From Apium graveolens (lineage: Eukaryota; Streptophyta; Magnoliopsida; Apiales; Apiaceae), in the NCBI RefSeq assembly GCF_009905375.1, contig NC_133652.1, forward strand, positions 22,869,339 to 22,933,338: 64,000 nt of DNA. Direction: 5' to 3'. This document shows, piece by piece, positions 11,999 to 24,600 of this stretch (its first letter is position 1; every line of letters begins with the position of its first letter). The notes under the pieces are model-generated. The model was not told the DNA's origin. It was given only the letters and a program-made list of their open reading frames with translations, and did not search any database. Made by a program: the position numbers and the translations under genes.

Positions 11999-12010
11999 TG
12001 TTATCAGAGC
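11999..12010 (+). other. Primer-binding site of the chromovirus
   Basis: TGTTATCAGAGC matches the tRNA-Met complement TGGTATCAGAGC with one mismatch, 3 bp after the LTR end. Confidence 0.85.
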
Positions 12011-12233
12011 TACAAGATCTAGTCCCTGAGACAAGTTAGGATAAAAGGGTATTTTGGGTTATATATTTATATTGTGAGAGTGTTCAACATATATATAGTT
12101 GAGTTAGACTATTAGGTATAGTCTAAGGAAAGTGAATAGGCTAAAGTGGCAACTAGAGTTATGGTGTGAGTCTATTGGAAGTTTTATTTAACCCTAAATT
12201 GTTTCTTGGTTGTTGTTTTATGTTTTCTCTCAG

Positions 12234-12729
12234 GCTTCCCAATAGTGGTAATGATTCTGATTCAGAGATTAGTTTGACTGGTACCCCAGTGGACCTCATT
12301 CCACCCTCTTTAGAGGAGCCTGTGTATGTTAGTTTAGATCCAATGGAGGATCCATCTGAGAGTATTGAGGTTCCTATGCAAGTATCACCCTTGAGGCCAG
12401 AGTCAGAAACCCCATCCCTTGAGCCAGAGTCTGAGATGCCTAAGATTGTGCCTGTCAGTGTTGGTGGCAAGTTAGCCCAGGATCGAGACTTTGTTTACTC
12501 TCGCATCCCTGAGTTGGGAGCTTTGGTGGATAGGTTAGTTCAAGACTCTAGGCAGAGGACTTCAGTTGGGGAGGAGGAGTGGAGAGCTAGGATTCAGTTG
12601 GTGGAGAAGGTTTCCCGGAGGAGATTGGATGAGGGGCCATCCACTAGTGATACTGATACTGAGGTCCGGAGGCTGCATAAGATCATTCGTTGGATGTTGA
12701 TTATGTTGAGAGAGATTCAGAATGATTAG
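12234..12729 (+). CDS. Leader ORF upstream of gag, acidic and partly helical
   Basis: An ORF open from 12166 to 12729 lies between the primer-binding site and gag. A good 3' splice site (TTTTCTCTCAG, ending 12233) suggests that coding begins at 12234, in frame with SGNDSDSEISLTGTPVD. The product is rich in Ser, Pro and Glu for about 80 residues (SESIEVP, PESETPSLEPESEMP). It then has a charged helical part (PELGALVDRLVQDSRQ) ending RRLHKIIRWMLIMLREIQND. No known domain was recognised. Joining a donor at 11815 to this acceptor would place the H3-like ORF in the same frame. It could be an accessory protein of the element or an incidental ORF. Confidence 0.45.
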
Positions 12730-13240
12730 ATGATAGTGTTGATCATGCGGGACATCTGGTGGAGCTCATAGTTGTTGTTGTTTCTTTTCAGCGCCAGTAG
12801 GCTTGGGATACTTGGACAGATGCCGGGATCCCTTTTTTATTTGTTATATTGTATTGTATTTCAGAACTTGGTATTGTAGAAGTAGTTGTTAGAAGTTAGA
12901 GGTATATAAGGGGATGTTTTCCAGTTTTTCCTCTATTTAACCCTGCTATATTATTACACCTTATTTCAGAACTTGTCATAGTCAGACTCTTTATCTATGG
13001 TTTGTTGAATCAATCATATATCTCGTTTCCTATTATGGACCCTGAAATCTTCATAACTGTTTTGCTTACCATGTTTCTATATAACCGTATTTAAAATTTC
13101 ATAAAATCGTACCCTGTGCCATGAGAAAATACCAATGATATGAGAAATTAGATAGTAATAGGATCGCATGTGCAAAATTAGGTAAAGCTTAAAACCCGCA
13201 AAAGTGATTTCGTACTAAAATGTTGTTATATATATCAATG

Positions 13241-13354
13241 CCATGCTATCGTATTTCTAAATAATTGCTCAATCAGGTTTGTAAGAAATGGCCAACTCCA
13301 TGCTATCGTATTTCTAAATAATTGCTCAATCAGGTTTGTAAGAAATGGCCAACT
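13241..13354 (+). repeat. 57-bp tandem duplication across the gag start codon
   Basis: Units 13241-13297 and 13298-13354 are identical and each ends AAATGGCCAACT. The gag start is thus present twice. The first ATG (13288) opens only a nine-codon frame, and the second (13345) opens gag. Confidence 0.95.
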
Positions 13355-14787
13355 CACCAAATCACCAAGAAGAAGAAATTCAAACCCAAGACCAAGAACT
13401 AAACCAATATACCACTATGATGAGCCGACTTGCTCAGCTTTTGCAACAACCCATAGCCCCTAAAGTTGGAAACTTCAAACATTTTTAATCTGTTCATCCC
13501 CTAAAGTTCTTAGGTTTGCCCGACCCGATAAAAGCTCAGTCGTGGTTACGAGAAATGGAGAAAGCGTTTGAGTTAGCAGAAGTTAAAGATGAAAAGAAAG
13601 CTCAGTATGCGAGTTATTATCTTAAGGATGAGGCAAGTTTCTGGTGGGAATCTTCTAAGTCTTTACTTGAAGGAAAAGTTTTATCGTGGGAAAAGTTTAC
13701 TGAGATGTTTATGGAAAAGTACTTGCCAAGTTATATGCAAGATCAGCTAGAGATGAAGTTTCTAGATCTTAGAAAAGAGCACATGTCGGTGGCGGAATAT
13801 GAAGTGAAATTTTCGGAGTTATCTAGGTTTCTACCTAAGTATGTGAATACGGAGGCGAAGAAGGCCAAAAGGTTCCAGCATTGACTTAAGCCATGGATTC
13901 GGAGTCAAGTGGCACTATTAGAGATTATGAACTATGCCGCTTTGGTGCAGAAGGCAATGATAGTGGATGGAGAGCGTGAAGCTGCAAAAAGAGAAAATTA
14001 AGGAAGGAAAAGGAAGTTTGAGAGCTCGGAACAAGAACAAGGAAGTTCGAAGTTTAGAGGGAAGTTTGGTAAGAATGGTGGAGGTCAGAATCAAAATTTT
14101 CAAAAGTTTAAACTCGGGAACGGAGCTCAGAAGAATCGTTTCCAGAAGGCCGGACAACCGGGAAAGGATAATAGACCTCAGATTCATGAATATAAAGTTT
14201 GTAGGAAGAGACACCCGGGAATATGTAATAAGCTGGATGTGACTTGTTTTAAGTGTAATCTGAAAGGGCATTATTCGTCGGAGTGCCCAAATGGAGCAAA
14301 GAAGCAAGAATTAACCTATTTTAAGTGTGGAAAAGTGGGCCATATGGCCAGAAACTGCAAGGAGCCTGTTCAAAAAGCAAATGTTCTTAGGATTGCTAGA
14401 CCGCCACTTCTCCCAGCACCAACAGCTCGACCCAGAGCTAGAACCTTTAACATGGCAATGAAAGATGATGTGCAAGATATGGATGTGGTGGCAGGTATGC
14501 TTGTTATAAACTCAGTAGAAGTAAAAGTATTAATGGATTTTGGAGAAACTAGATCCTTTATTTCTGAAAGTATTCTTGATAGACTAAAATATGATGCGTA
14601 CCCTCTTGAACCCAATTTGATTATAGAAGTAGCAAATCAAGAGAAAGTCATTGTTAATAGGGGTTTTCCCAATTACAACGTGGTTATAGAAGGTCAGCAC
14701 TTTTTTGCTGACTTAATTCCTTTTAAGTTAGGAGAATTTGACGTTATATTAGGAATGGATTGTTGTCGAACCATGAGGTGCAATTAG
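13345..14787 (+). pseudogene. Chromovirus gag and protease
   Basis: The start is ATG 13345, in frame with the Gag core, with an in-frame TAA at 13486. The Gag core (retrotransposon gag family) includes KAQSWLREMEKAF, ASFWWESSK and LDLRKEHMSVAEYEVKFSEL. TGA stops it at 13882, and coding continues to a TAA near 13999 and then in shifted frames to about 14236. Two CCHC knuckles follow from 14239: CFKCNLKGHYSSEC, and a second in which the first Cys of CX2C is Phe (YFKCGKVGHMARNC). Then comes an aspartic protease whose usual D(S/T)GA is DFGE (Asp at 14536). A one-base loss near 14759 shifts the frame into RT. Confidence 0.9.
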
Positions 14788-17700
14788 AGTGTAAAAGCAA
14801 GAAGGTGAAGTTGAAGACTAAGGATGGTATCGAAGTGATATTCAAGGGAAAAAGACAAGAGAAGAAGTTTCTAACGGCTATTCAGACAAGGAGATTGTTA
14901 CGTCAAGGATGCGAAGCTTATTTGGCTCATGTCAAAGATGTATTAGAGAAAAAATCCGTAAGGGTTGAGGATATTCCAGTAGTAAGATATTTTTCCGATG
15001 TGTTTCCAGATGAATTACCTGGACTACCTCTAGATCGAGAGATCGAGTTCACGATTGATTTAGCTCCTGGAATGAAACCTGTATCGAAGGCACCCTATCG
15101 TATGGCGCCAATTGAGATGAAGGAGTTAGCAACACAATTGCAAGAATTGTTGGATAAAGGAGTTATACGCCCAAGTTTATCCCCATGGGGTGCACCAGTA
15201 TTATTTTTGAAAAAGAAAGATGGAAGTATGAGGTTGTGCATTGATTATCGTGAATTGAATAAGTTGACGATTAAGAATAAGTACCCTCTACCGTGAATCG
15301 ATGAATTGTTTGATCAGTTGAAGGGAGCTACTTGTTTTTCCAAGATTGATTTGAGATCTGGGTATCATCAGCTAAATATTAAAGCGCAAGATATACCCAA
15401 TACATCATTTCGAACGAGATATGAACAATATGAGTTTTTGGTAATGGCATTTGGTTTGACAAACACGCCAGCCGCATTTATGGATCTTATGAACAGAGTG
15501 TTCAAGCAGTATTTGGATAAGTTCGTTATCGTGTTTATCGATGATATTTTGATATACTCCAAGATGGAGGAAGACCATATGGAGCATTTGAGGATTTCTT
15601 TAGAAATCTTGAGAAAAGACAAGTTATACGCTAAGTTTTCAAAGTGTGAGTTTTGGCTGAAGGAAGTACAGTTTCTTGGACATGTAGTAAATAGTGAAGG
15701 AATTAAAGTAGACCCATCCAAGATAGAAGCTGTAATGAATTGGGAAAGACCTAAGACCCCTATAGAGGTCAGAAGTTTTCTGGGATTAGCAGGATACTAT
15801 AGAAGGTTTGTGCAAGATTTCTCTAAGATTGTTGTCCCATTGACCAAGTTGACCAGGAAGAATGAGAAGTTTGTATGGACGGATAAATGTGAAGAAAGTT
15901 TTCAAGAGTTGAAGAAGAGGTTGGTAACCGCCCTAGTTTGGTGTTACCAGATGAAAAATGAGAGTTTGTGATCTTTAGCGATGCTTCGTATAAAGGGCTA
16001 GGATGTGTGTTAATGCAACATGGGAAAGTAATAGCGTATGTGTCAAGGCAACTAAAGCCACATGAACAGAAGTATCCCACACATGATTTAGAATCAGCAG
16101 CGATTGTGTTTGCTCTTAAAATTTGGAGGCATTACTTGTATGGAGAAAAGTGTCAGATCTATACGGATCATAAGAGTTTAAAGTATATTTTTACTCAGAA
16201 GGAGTTGAATATATGACAAAGAAGATGGTTATAACTGATCAAAGATTACGATTGTACGATAAGTTATCACCCTGGAAAAGCGAATGTGGTAGCATATGCT
16301 TTAAGCCGCAAAGAAAGATTGAATATGTTAACTTCATCAAAGGAATTGATCAGATTTTGAAAAGCTAAAGATAGAAGTGCAGATTCCAGAGCTAGAAAGA
16401 GGAGCCCTGTGTGCAATGTCATTTCAACCAGAAATTTTGGAAAAGATTCGATGTTGTCAAGAACAAGTAATGAACCACGAGAAAGATAAGTTGTCTGGAG
16501 AGGAAGTAAAAGCTCAAAAGGATGAAAAAGGCATATATCGTGTTAACTCGCGTATTTGGATACCTAACATTGTGGAACTGAAGCATGAGATTTTGCACGA
16601 AGTGCATAACTCCAGATTTTCAATTCACCCTACAAGTACAAAGATGTGCAAGGACTTAAAAGAGAGTTATTGGTGGCCAAACATGAAAAAGGAAATTGCA
16701 GAATGGATAAGTAAATGTTATATGTGCCAAAGAGTAAAAGCGGAACATCAACGACCAAGTGGATTGCTTCAACCACTTGACATACCTGAATGGAAATGGG
16801 AACATATCACGATGGATTTCGTGGTAGGTTTTCCAAAGACCAAGTCTAATCATGATGCAATTTGGGTGATAGTTGACCGATTGACAAAGTCAGCACATTT
16901 CTTGCCCATCAATGAAAGATATTCATTGGAAAAGTTGGTCAAATTGTATTTGGACGAGATTGTGATGCATCACGGAGTTCCAGTATCTATCGTGTCTGAT
17001 AGAGATCCGAGATTTAACTCAAGATTTTGGCAACAATTTCATGATCATTTGGGAACTAAATTGAAGATAAGCACGACATATCATCCGCAAACCGACGGAC
17101 AAAGTGAAAGGAAAATTCAAACGATCGAGGATATATTGCGAACCTGTGCAATAGATTTAAAAGGAAATTGGGATGATCATTTGCCATTGATTGAGTTTTC
17201 CTACAACAATAGTTATCACGCGAGTATTGGCATGCCGCCTTATGAAGCGTTGTACGAAAGAAAATGCAGATCCCCTAAATATTGGGACGAGGTTGGTGAG
17301 CGTAAACTAATTGGCCCAGAGCTAGTTCAACAAATGAAAGAGAAAGTGGAAGTGATTCGTAAAAGGATAATTGCTGCTCAAGATCGACAAAAGAAGTACA
17401 CGGATCGAGATCAGAAAGATTTGCAATTTGAAACCGGAGACAAAGTGTTGTTAAATCTATCTCCATGGAAAGGTTTATCCCGATTTGGGAAGAAAGGAAA
17501 GTTGAGTCCTAGGTATATTGGACCATTCGAAATATTACGACAAGTTGGAAAAGTGGCATACGAATTAGCGTTACCTCCGCAGATGCAACATCTTCATAAC
17601 GTGTTTCACGTTTCTCTCCTAAAGAAATATAATGATGATGCAAGCCATGTGATTGAATTAGAACCAGTGGAAATACAACAATTATGTGGAACAACCGGTT

Positions 17701-17842
17701 CAAATCTTAGATCGAAAAGAGAGAGCGCTAAGAAATAAGTTGTACCTCTAGTTAGAGTGTTATGGAGAAATCCCATAGTCGAAGAGTCAACTTGGGAATT
17801 AGAAAGTGAAATGCAAGAAAAGTATCCCCATCTATTTGCTTA
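14760..17842 (+). pseudogene. Chromovirus RT, RNase H, integrase and chromodomain
   Basis: RT runs 14960-15700: [40 protein letters not shown] and the FIDD catalytic box (about 15534-15545). TGA at 15294 sits where RT normally has Arg. RNase H follows ([10 protein letters not shown] at 15968, [10 protein letters not shown]), with another TGA at 16214 in an Arg position. Integrase (ORF 16377-17738) has an HHCC zinc site (CYMCQRVKAEHQRP) and the triad D147, D208, E244 in ORF numbering, a DX60DX35E spacing. The C-terminus has LHNVFHVSLL and then a chromodomain (about 17680-17842) split between two frames, ending WRNPIVEESTWELE...YPHLF. Family knowledge says such chromodomains bias integration toward H3K9-methylated chromatin. 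Confidence 0.93.
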
Positions 17843-17869
17843 GACTAGATTCTGGGGACAGAATCCTTT

Positions 17870-17882
17870 TATGGGGGTAGAT
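17870..17882 (+). other. Polypurine tract of the chromovirus
   Basis: ATGGGGGTAGA lies immediately before the 3' LTR start at 17883, the expected plus-strand primer position. Confidence 0.8.
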
Positions 17883-20284
17883 TGTGACGACGGGGAATTT
17901 CGCGACATGATTAAGTGAATAAAGTATAATTCTGTGGTGTAATTATAAATTATGTGATTTAATAAAGGGTTAAATGATTTTGTTGGTTAATTGTCTTTAT
18001 TGTATACTAATAAATGGGAATGTAAAATGAAACGTTCCAGTTTGATGAGGCACCTTAGGGGATAAGCTGTGTTGTCGGGCCGTCAGGTAGAACGAGACCC
18101 GTTTTAAAAGAGATTAAAAGTATTTAAATGTGAACTATGTGTTGTTATGCGAAATGGAAAGGTTTAAAAGAATATTATATTCCAGTGTCGTGTCAGTTGG
18201 TATGAAGTATTGATTGTGAATCGTTATTGAAACGCTCAGCGTCGGGCCGTGAGACAGGACGCGAACCATTATGCGAAAAGGGGAATAATAATAATAAGGG
18301 AAATTTTTTGATCGAATATGAGTCGTGATATGTGAATACGTGTTATTGCTTGAAAATACGCTTGATAACGTGCTCTGTTGATTTTTAAATGATTTTATAG
18401 GATTTATTTGATTTAAAATAAGGTATATTGAACCTTTAAATGTTTTTATAAAATTATTCGAGTATGTTCAAGGTGTGAAGTTGGTTTTGTTATCTTCAAA
18501 ATAGTCCTAGAGACTTTATAAAAATGGTAGATGGATTTATTTCATGATCAGTGTATTTTAAAATAATTTTATTGAGTTATAATTCTATTTTGAACGCAAT
18601 CTTGTAAAATCCGTAATAAATCAACCGTTTGCTCAAAAAATTATTCTGAAAAAGTGGCTGAATAGCTAATTTCGAGATCTACGTTCTAAAATTTTGATTC
18701 TTTTCATTCCCATCTTTTCTGAGAGAGTTATTCATTATGTAGAATTCGTTTTTAGATTGAAAATAAATGAAAAGAGAAAAAGGAAATTCAAAGTATGGCG
18801 CAATGACCTTAAACCCTTTCCAATTTAATATATATATATATATATATACTCTCTCCCTTCCCCTTTCTTTTTCTTTCATCCGGCTCTACTCTCTCTTCTC
18901 TCACTTTCTCTCATCTCTCTCACTCTCGAAGACTCTCTCTTTCTCTCTTTTCCTCTCGTACAACTCTCTTTCTCCACTGATCTCTATAAATTCCTCCATG
19001 AAACTTCATTTCTAATTCATATATGAGCTCTAAATCATGTGCATGTGTGTGTAGGTGCTTGCATGCGAGTGTGTGTGTGTGTTTGGAATCGGTGATGAAC
19101 CAAGGCCGAATTTTTGGCTTCTTTTGAATGATCGACTTGAATTTCTATGATTTCAATGATGATTGTGTATTGCATGTGTTAGTTGTGTTTTTGAGGTGAA
19201 AATTGGAGGTTCAAGTTTGGAAACCACCGAATGGGGGCACCACCGTGAAACAACCGCCACCAGTGATGAACTCTGGTGAACTGGTGGTGAGTAATGATGT
19301 ACAAACTGAACTCTAGATTCTTAAAAATTGATTTTCAAAAGTTGCATGTGATGTTTCTTTTAAAACCCGAATGGTTCTTGATTTTTTTTAAAGATTAAGT
19401 TGAATTTTTGTTGATAAGAATGGTTTATTGATTTTAGGAATTAGATTGAGATGTGGTTTAAAGATTTAAAATGATGCATACATGTAGTTTCTTGATAATT
19501 GTGGTAGTTGTCACTAGAGACCATGATGTAGTTAGTTAGATTGATGGAATAAAGACCAAATTGATGTTTGCATGTGATGTTTTTGGGGAAATTTGAATAG
19601 TATAATTCGAGTTTATAAGAAAATTAAGATGATTAATGTGCTCAAGGTGTTGCTCATATGTTTCCATAAGTTATAATGTTGAATTAAGGTTAAAATTGAA
19701 TAAATAGTGGTTGCATGTTAAGGAATGGTGTTATATTTGGTAAAATTAAGATTTAGAAGAATCGTTTGATTTCTTGCTTGTGTTTTATTATAAAGCCGAA
19801 TGGATCATTGTTGTAAAAGGGTTTATCTCTAATAAAAGTGGTCGATTTGTTCCTAGGGATTCACAAAGTGAATGCATGTAAGATTACTAAGAATTATTTG
19901 GTTTATTTGGTGGTTTTCGTTCGAATTAAATGGAATAAAAGGAAGGGTTGAGTCGTCTTGATATGAGAGTGTATAATTATTATTTTAACTCGAGTATAAA
20001 GTTTGGATACAAGGATTATATGGTATGTGTTGTAATCGTGTCGCAATATGTGATTCGATGACTATTTGGTTAAAGTATACGAGTATATTGGATAAGCGTA
20101 CTATGTGAACAAGGTTGAGTATATATACTCTTAGGGTATTGCGATAAAGGGAAATTGTTAAGCGCTCCGGGAACGTCGAATGGGAATCTAATTAGGGTTT
20201 TAATTTTTGGATTGTAGATTCGGAGCGTGAGGGCATTCAGGCTAGGAAAGGGAAAGGTGTACTAGGTGGCAGTAGTTCAACCCT
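17883..20284 (+). repeat. 3' LTR of the chromovirus, segment 1
   Basis: It matches 8023-10430 of the 5' LTR with scattered substitutions and small indels. It ends where the SIRE-type copia inserted, with target duplication ACCCT at 20280-20284. It includes the TATA/CT-tract core near 18827-18985. Confidence 0.93.
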
Positions 20285-20490
20285 TGTTATTCCCTAACAA
20301 TACAACAAGAATTACAGAAGGGGGGTTGAATGTAATTCTGGCTTCTTTCCTGATTTTAAAATTTTTCTAACTTAATACATATAACAGTGTTTGATTTGCT
20401 AAAGTGCGGAATAGAAAGATAATTGAAATCAAAACACTAAGTAATAAAACACAAGCTTTAAACTTTCTGGTGGATTTGAATGTATCCACC

Positions 20491-20538
<48 letters not shown>

Positions 20539-21346
20539 TTGAGAACTTTGTGAAGCTTTGAATAGCTCACAGCTGCTTTACAAGTTGAACAAACAAACTA
20601 CAGAGAAATTCTTACAAGTACAGCCTTATTTGTTTCTCTGAGAAATGTATTTGCTTAGTTGTTTATTCTACTTGCTACTCTTGGTTTATATATCACCAAG
20701 TTACATGATAGTAAGACAAGATAATAAAACAAAGTATATCTAGCCTAACTCCATGCTGCTTCACTACTCTATTCCAGCATCTTTAAATATCTTCATATTT
20801 GCATGAAATGGTAATGCTTCATTATTCTCAAAATCCTGCTTAACAGGATGCCACATTCCTTTTGAAAACACCCAACGCATGTGACTGTGTTGTCACTGTC
20901 AACAACTATTTTTAATTTGATCATCTGTCGGGACTATGTTGGTCATCCATCGGGAGCTTTGTTGATCATCCATCGGGAGTCTTGTAGATCATCCTTCGGG
21001 AGGCTATCTGCCACTCGACTCTATTTCACTTATACATAATTAGAAGACATCTCATATTTACAATTAGTCAACCTATTCTGCTTATCAATCTAGTAGTCAA
21101 TATAAATTAGAGAACCCTACACAATCTACCAGACTAAAACATGTTATTTGTAGAAATGAGCTACAATAATTATTTATTACATAAGCTACACTCTCGATGG
21201 ATGTCAAGTTGTCATCCGTCGGGACTATAAAGTTCATCCGTCACGACTATATTAGATCATCCGTCGAGAGCTACAAATTTCACTAAGTTAAATCTACTAA
21301 GGTGTTTTATTTAACTTATCATCAAGTTCACAACATATTCCTAACA
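20285..21346 (-). repeat. 3' LTR of the SIRE-type copia
   Basis: It is 1,062 bp with TGTTA...TAACA tips. It contains an (AT)21 run at 20493-20534 and a cluster of ATCCGTCGGGA-type motifs (20930-21000 and 21210-21270). It corresponds to 32436-34718 minus the Helitron. Confidence 0.93.
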
Positions 21347-21666
21347 ATCTGCCCCAATTTATGTTACTAGAATTGTAGCCATAAATTAAGAGAAAATTGA
21401 TGATAACAAAACACCCCAAAAAAATACAGATTAAAAAGTAGTAGATAAGACTGATAAGTGCTTCAACTTCATTGAAAATTGAACAATGCAAAGTGTACAA
21501 AGAGTTCTCACAATAATTATCAAGGTGCTCCTCTAGTCTGAGCAGATGATTTCTATTTCCTTGATTGTCTGGATTTATTCCCAAGCTTCCTGTTATTCTC
21601 TTCTATTTGATTCTGGAGTTGTCTGTGGACTTTAAGTTCATCAGCTTCAGATAGATCCATCTTTTC

Positions 21667-24600
21667 TTACATTTCCAAAAGAGTCTCATTGCTAGAGATA
21701 CTCAATTGGTCATCCAGTCTAAAGAATCTTCTAACTCCCTTATCATCTCTGAATTCCATCGGCCAATAAGGCCTTAAATGCACTCTTTTTCCTGTGAAGG
21801 GAATTGTAAGAGATCTTGGAAGTGCATTATTGGCTTTATCACTCCTTAGATCTTCTATCTTCTTTAGAACCAAATTCTTTACAATTATATTGAAACCAAA
21901 GTTCTTCTTGAAGGATGAGAAGATCTTAATCAGTACATAGCAGCTTTCCTGAAGAATCCTGTGAAGTGGCCATGTGATTTCTTTCCCTCCCTTGTACTTG
22001 AACACCAGCCTTTCAGGAAGATGTCTATGAGCATCAATCCCTCTTACTTCTTCCAATTCATCCAAGTAGAGGTTTATTTCAGAAAACTCCTTGATATCAC
22101 AGATGTATAAGAGATCTCCCTTGTTGACTGTAGGTTGAGATTTGGTTAGGGTCTTGGATCTAAGAATTACAGGCTTCACTTTCTTGATTGCTCTAGTATT
22201 TATTTTCTTTGGCTTGTTGAAGATAGGTAAATTTAGTTCAGGAATTGGCATACTTTCCCAGTCTATTGGCTCATCCTTGGGAATAATAGGCTCACCATGA
22301 AAGTTCTTTGTTGGATCCACCTTGAATTCCTCATTTGCCACCGAGGGCTTGGATATTTGAGTTGAAGTGTAGACTATTTGGGAATGTAGTCTTCCATTTC
22401 CTCATCACTGAAGTCCAATTTTCTCTTGATTCTTTGCTTGTATCTTGGTTTCTTTGTCTGTTGAGGTTCATTCTGCACTTTTTGATCCTGAGTTTTAGTT
22501 TCCACAATTGGTTTTTCAGAGATTTCAGTTGCAGCTTTCACAGCTTGAAGCTTGGCTACTATAATAGCTTGCTTTTTCTTCTATTTGAGCTTCTTAGAAT
22601 CTATAGCAGCTTGCCTCTTTTCTTGCTTAATTCTTTATTTTTCTTCCCTTTTTGCTGCTGCAAACTGAGGGTCTCCAGCCACCACACAAATCTTTTTTCC
22701 ATTCCTGTAAATTTTGGCAATTCTTTTCTTTTGCACTGAATCAGATGGATCTTTGTAGAATGCTATGGACCTTGCCAACAGCTTCTTTTCATCTGGCCTA
22801 GGTGTCTCAAATATAAAATCCTTAGGGTTTTTGTCTGAGAACTTTGAATAGTTTCTTTTAGGCTTCAGAATTAGATTGGCTTTTGGAAATTTGATGCATG
22901 AGGTTTGGCCTTTTTCCAAGCTACCTAGACTCATTTCATTCACTGAGATTTATTTGACTTGTGAGTGGTGATGAAAAGTCTTGTCTAGTTTCTGTATCTG
23001 ACCAAATTTATTTTGAATATCTGCATCAATCTTCTTCCATTTATCATCTAGCTACTTCTCAGCTATTGCTACATCAATCTTTGTCAGTTTGTCATTTGAT
23101 TCCAGTTTTGCTGCTACTAGATTGATGAGATCAATGTTATCCATAGGTGGTGGCTTAGTGAAAGCATTTGTTGGCACAATTACTTTGCTGACTTGAATGT
23201 TGAGCAGTTTCTCCCCCTCACTTGATGAGCCTTTCTCCCCCTTTTTGTTAGCATCAAGTTGTTGAGAAGAAGGAAGTTGTGCAGCCACCAACTGTTGGGG
23301 CAGAGCAATCTGAGCTTTCTGATTTGCAAGTATGTTGGCCACTGACTTCTGCACATTAGATAACCTAGAGTCCATGGCCTCAAACTTCCTGTTTAGATTA
23401 GCTTCTTTCCATAACTTTTGAGCTATCTCAGTCATGGTGGTTCCTGGAAGTCTAGCATCCAACCTTGCCACAAAATCTTGTTTGCATTCAGAAATTTCTT
23501 GCTTCATTTCATCCACACTTTGACTGTATTGGAGAGCTTGAATTTCGTACAGTTGTGAAAAGCCCACATACGGTGAAGACTTTTTGTTGCTTGAAGTGAT
23601 GTGAGTAACCTTTTAGTGCTGGCACTTGTGGATGCCTGAATTGCTATTTGGGTGTCATGAATCAGCTTGAATAAGGTGGATTAGAGATGTGAATATGAAC
23701 ACTCTTTAGTCAGCATCCATGAAGGAATATCTGCATCTCCCCCTATGTTCATGCTGTCATCCTCCACATCTTCACCATCATCCCCAAAAGAGTCTTCAGC
23801 CAATTCAGGATCACTACCAGTTGTAGATGGCATAACATTGATTACATCATTTGCCCTTTGTAATAAAGCAGTTGTATGCACTAGGTTCAACATCTTCTCA
23901 GCATTCTCATTGCCCTGTCCAGCTAGAGTTTGATAGGCTGGAACAGGATGAGTAAATGTCTCAGCATCCAGGGAGATAAAATCTATGACAACTTGATATT
24001 CTTGCTGAAATAGTCTCTCCCTTTCTGCATCACTGGAAATCATTGACTCACTAGCAATGGTTTCCATCCTTATAACTATTGTACCTGCATTTCTCTCGTT
24101 TTCTCTCTTTTGTTACATCAAGGGCTCCCCTTGGCCCACCCTCACACCCTCACCTTCACCTTCTAAGCTGGGACTCCTCTCACTCTCCTTTGCCAGGCTG
24201 AAAGAAATATCCTACATGAGTTCACTCTTTTCCTCTTCTTTTTCCTGGGAGCAACCCAGCCTCTCACTCATTTCACTCCCTTCCCTCAGTCCTAAGAGTG
24301 ATTGTACAACTACTAACTCATCTATATTTGTAACAATTATTGAAATTTCAGTGTGTGTAGAGAGTACCGACGGATGAGAAACATCCATCAGGGTAGTAGT
24401 TAGGATAGCCGACGGATGACTGCTATTAAGCACATCTGTCGGGATACAATCACAAACCGACAGATGAACAATATCCATCAGAATAGAGGAAGTGAATGAG
24501 TTTGGAGTAGAAACTATTGTGGACTCTATGCAGATTGATGAAAATTTGGGCACAGATGTTTCAACAGTTCTTGAAAGAATTGGCAAGTGAGCCAACAAAT

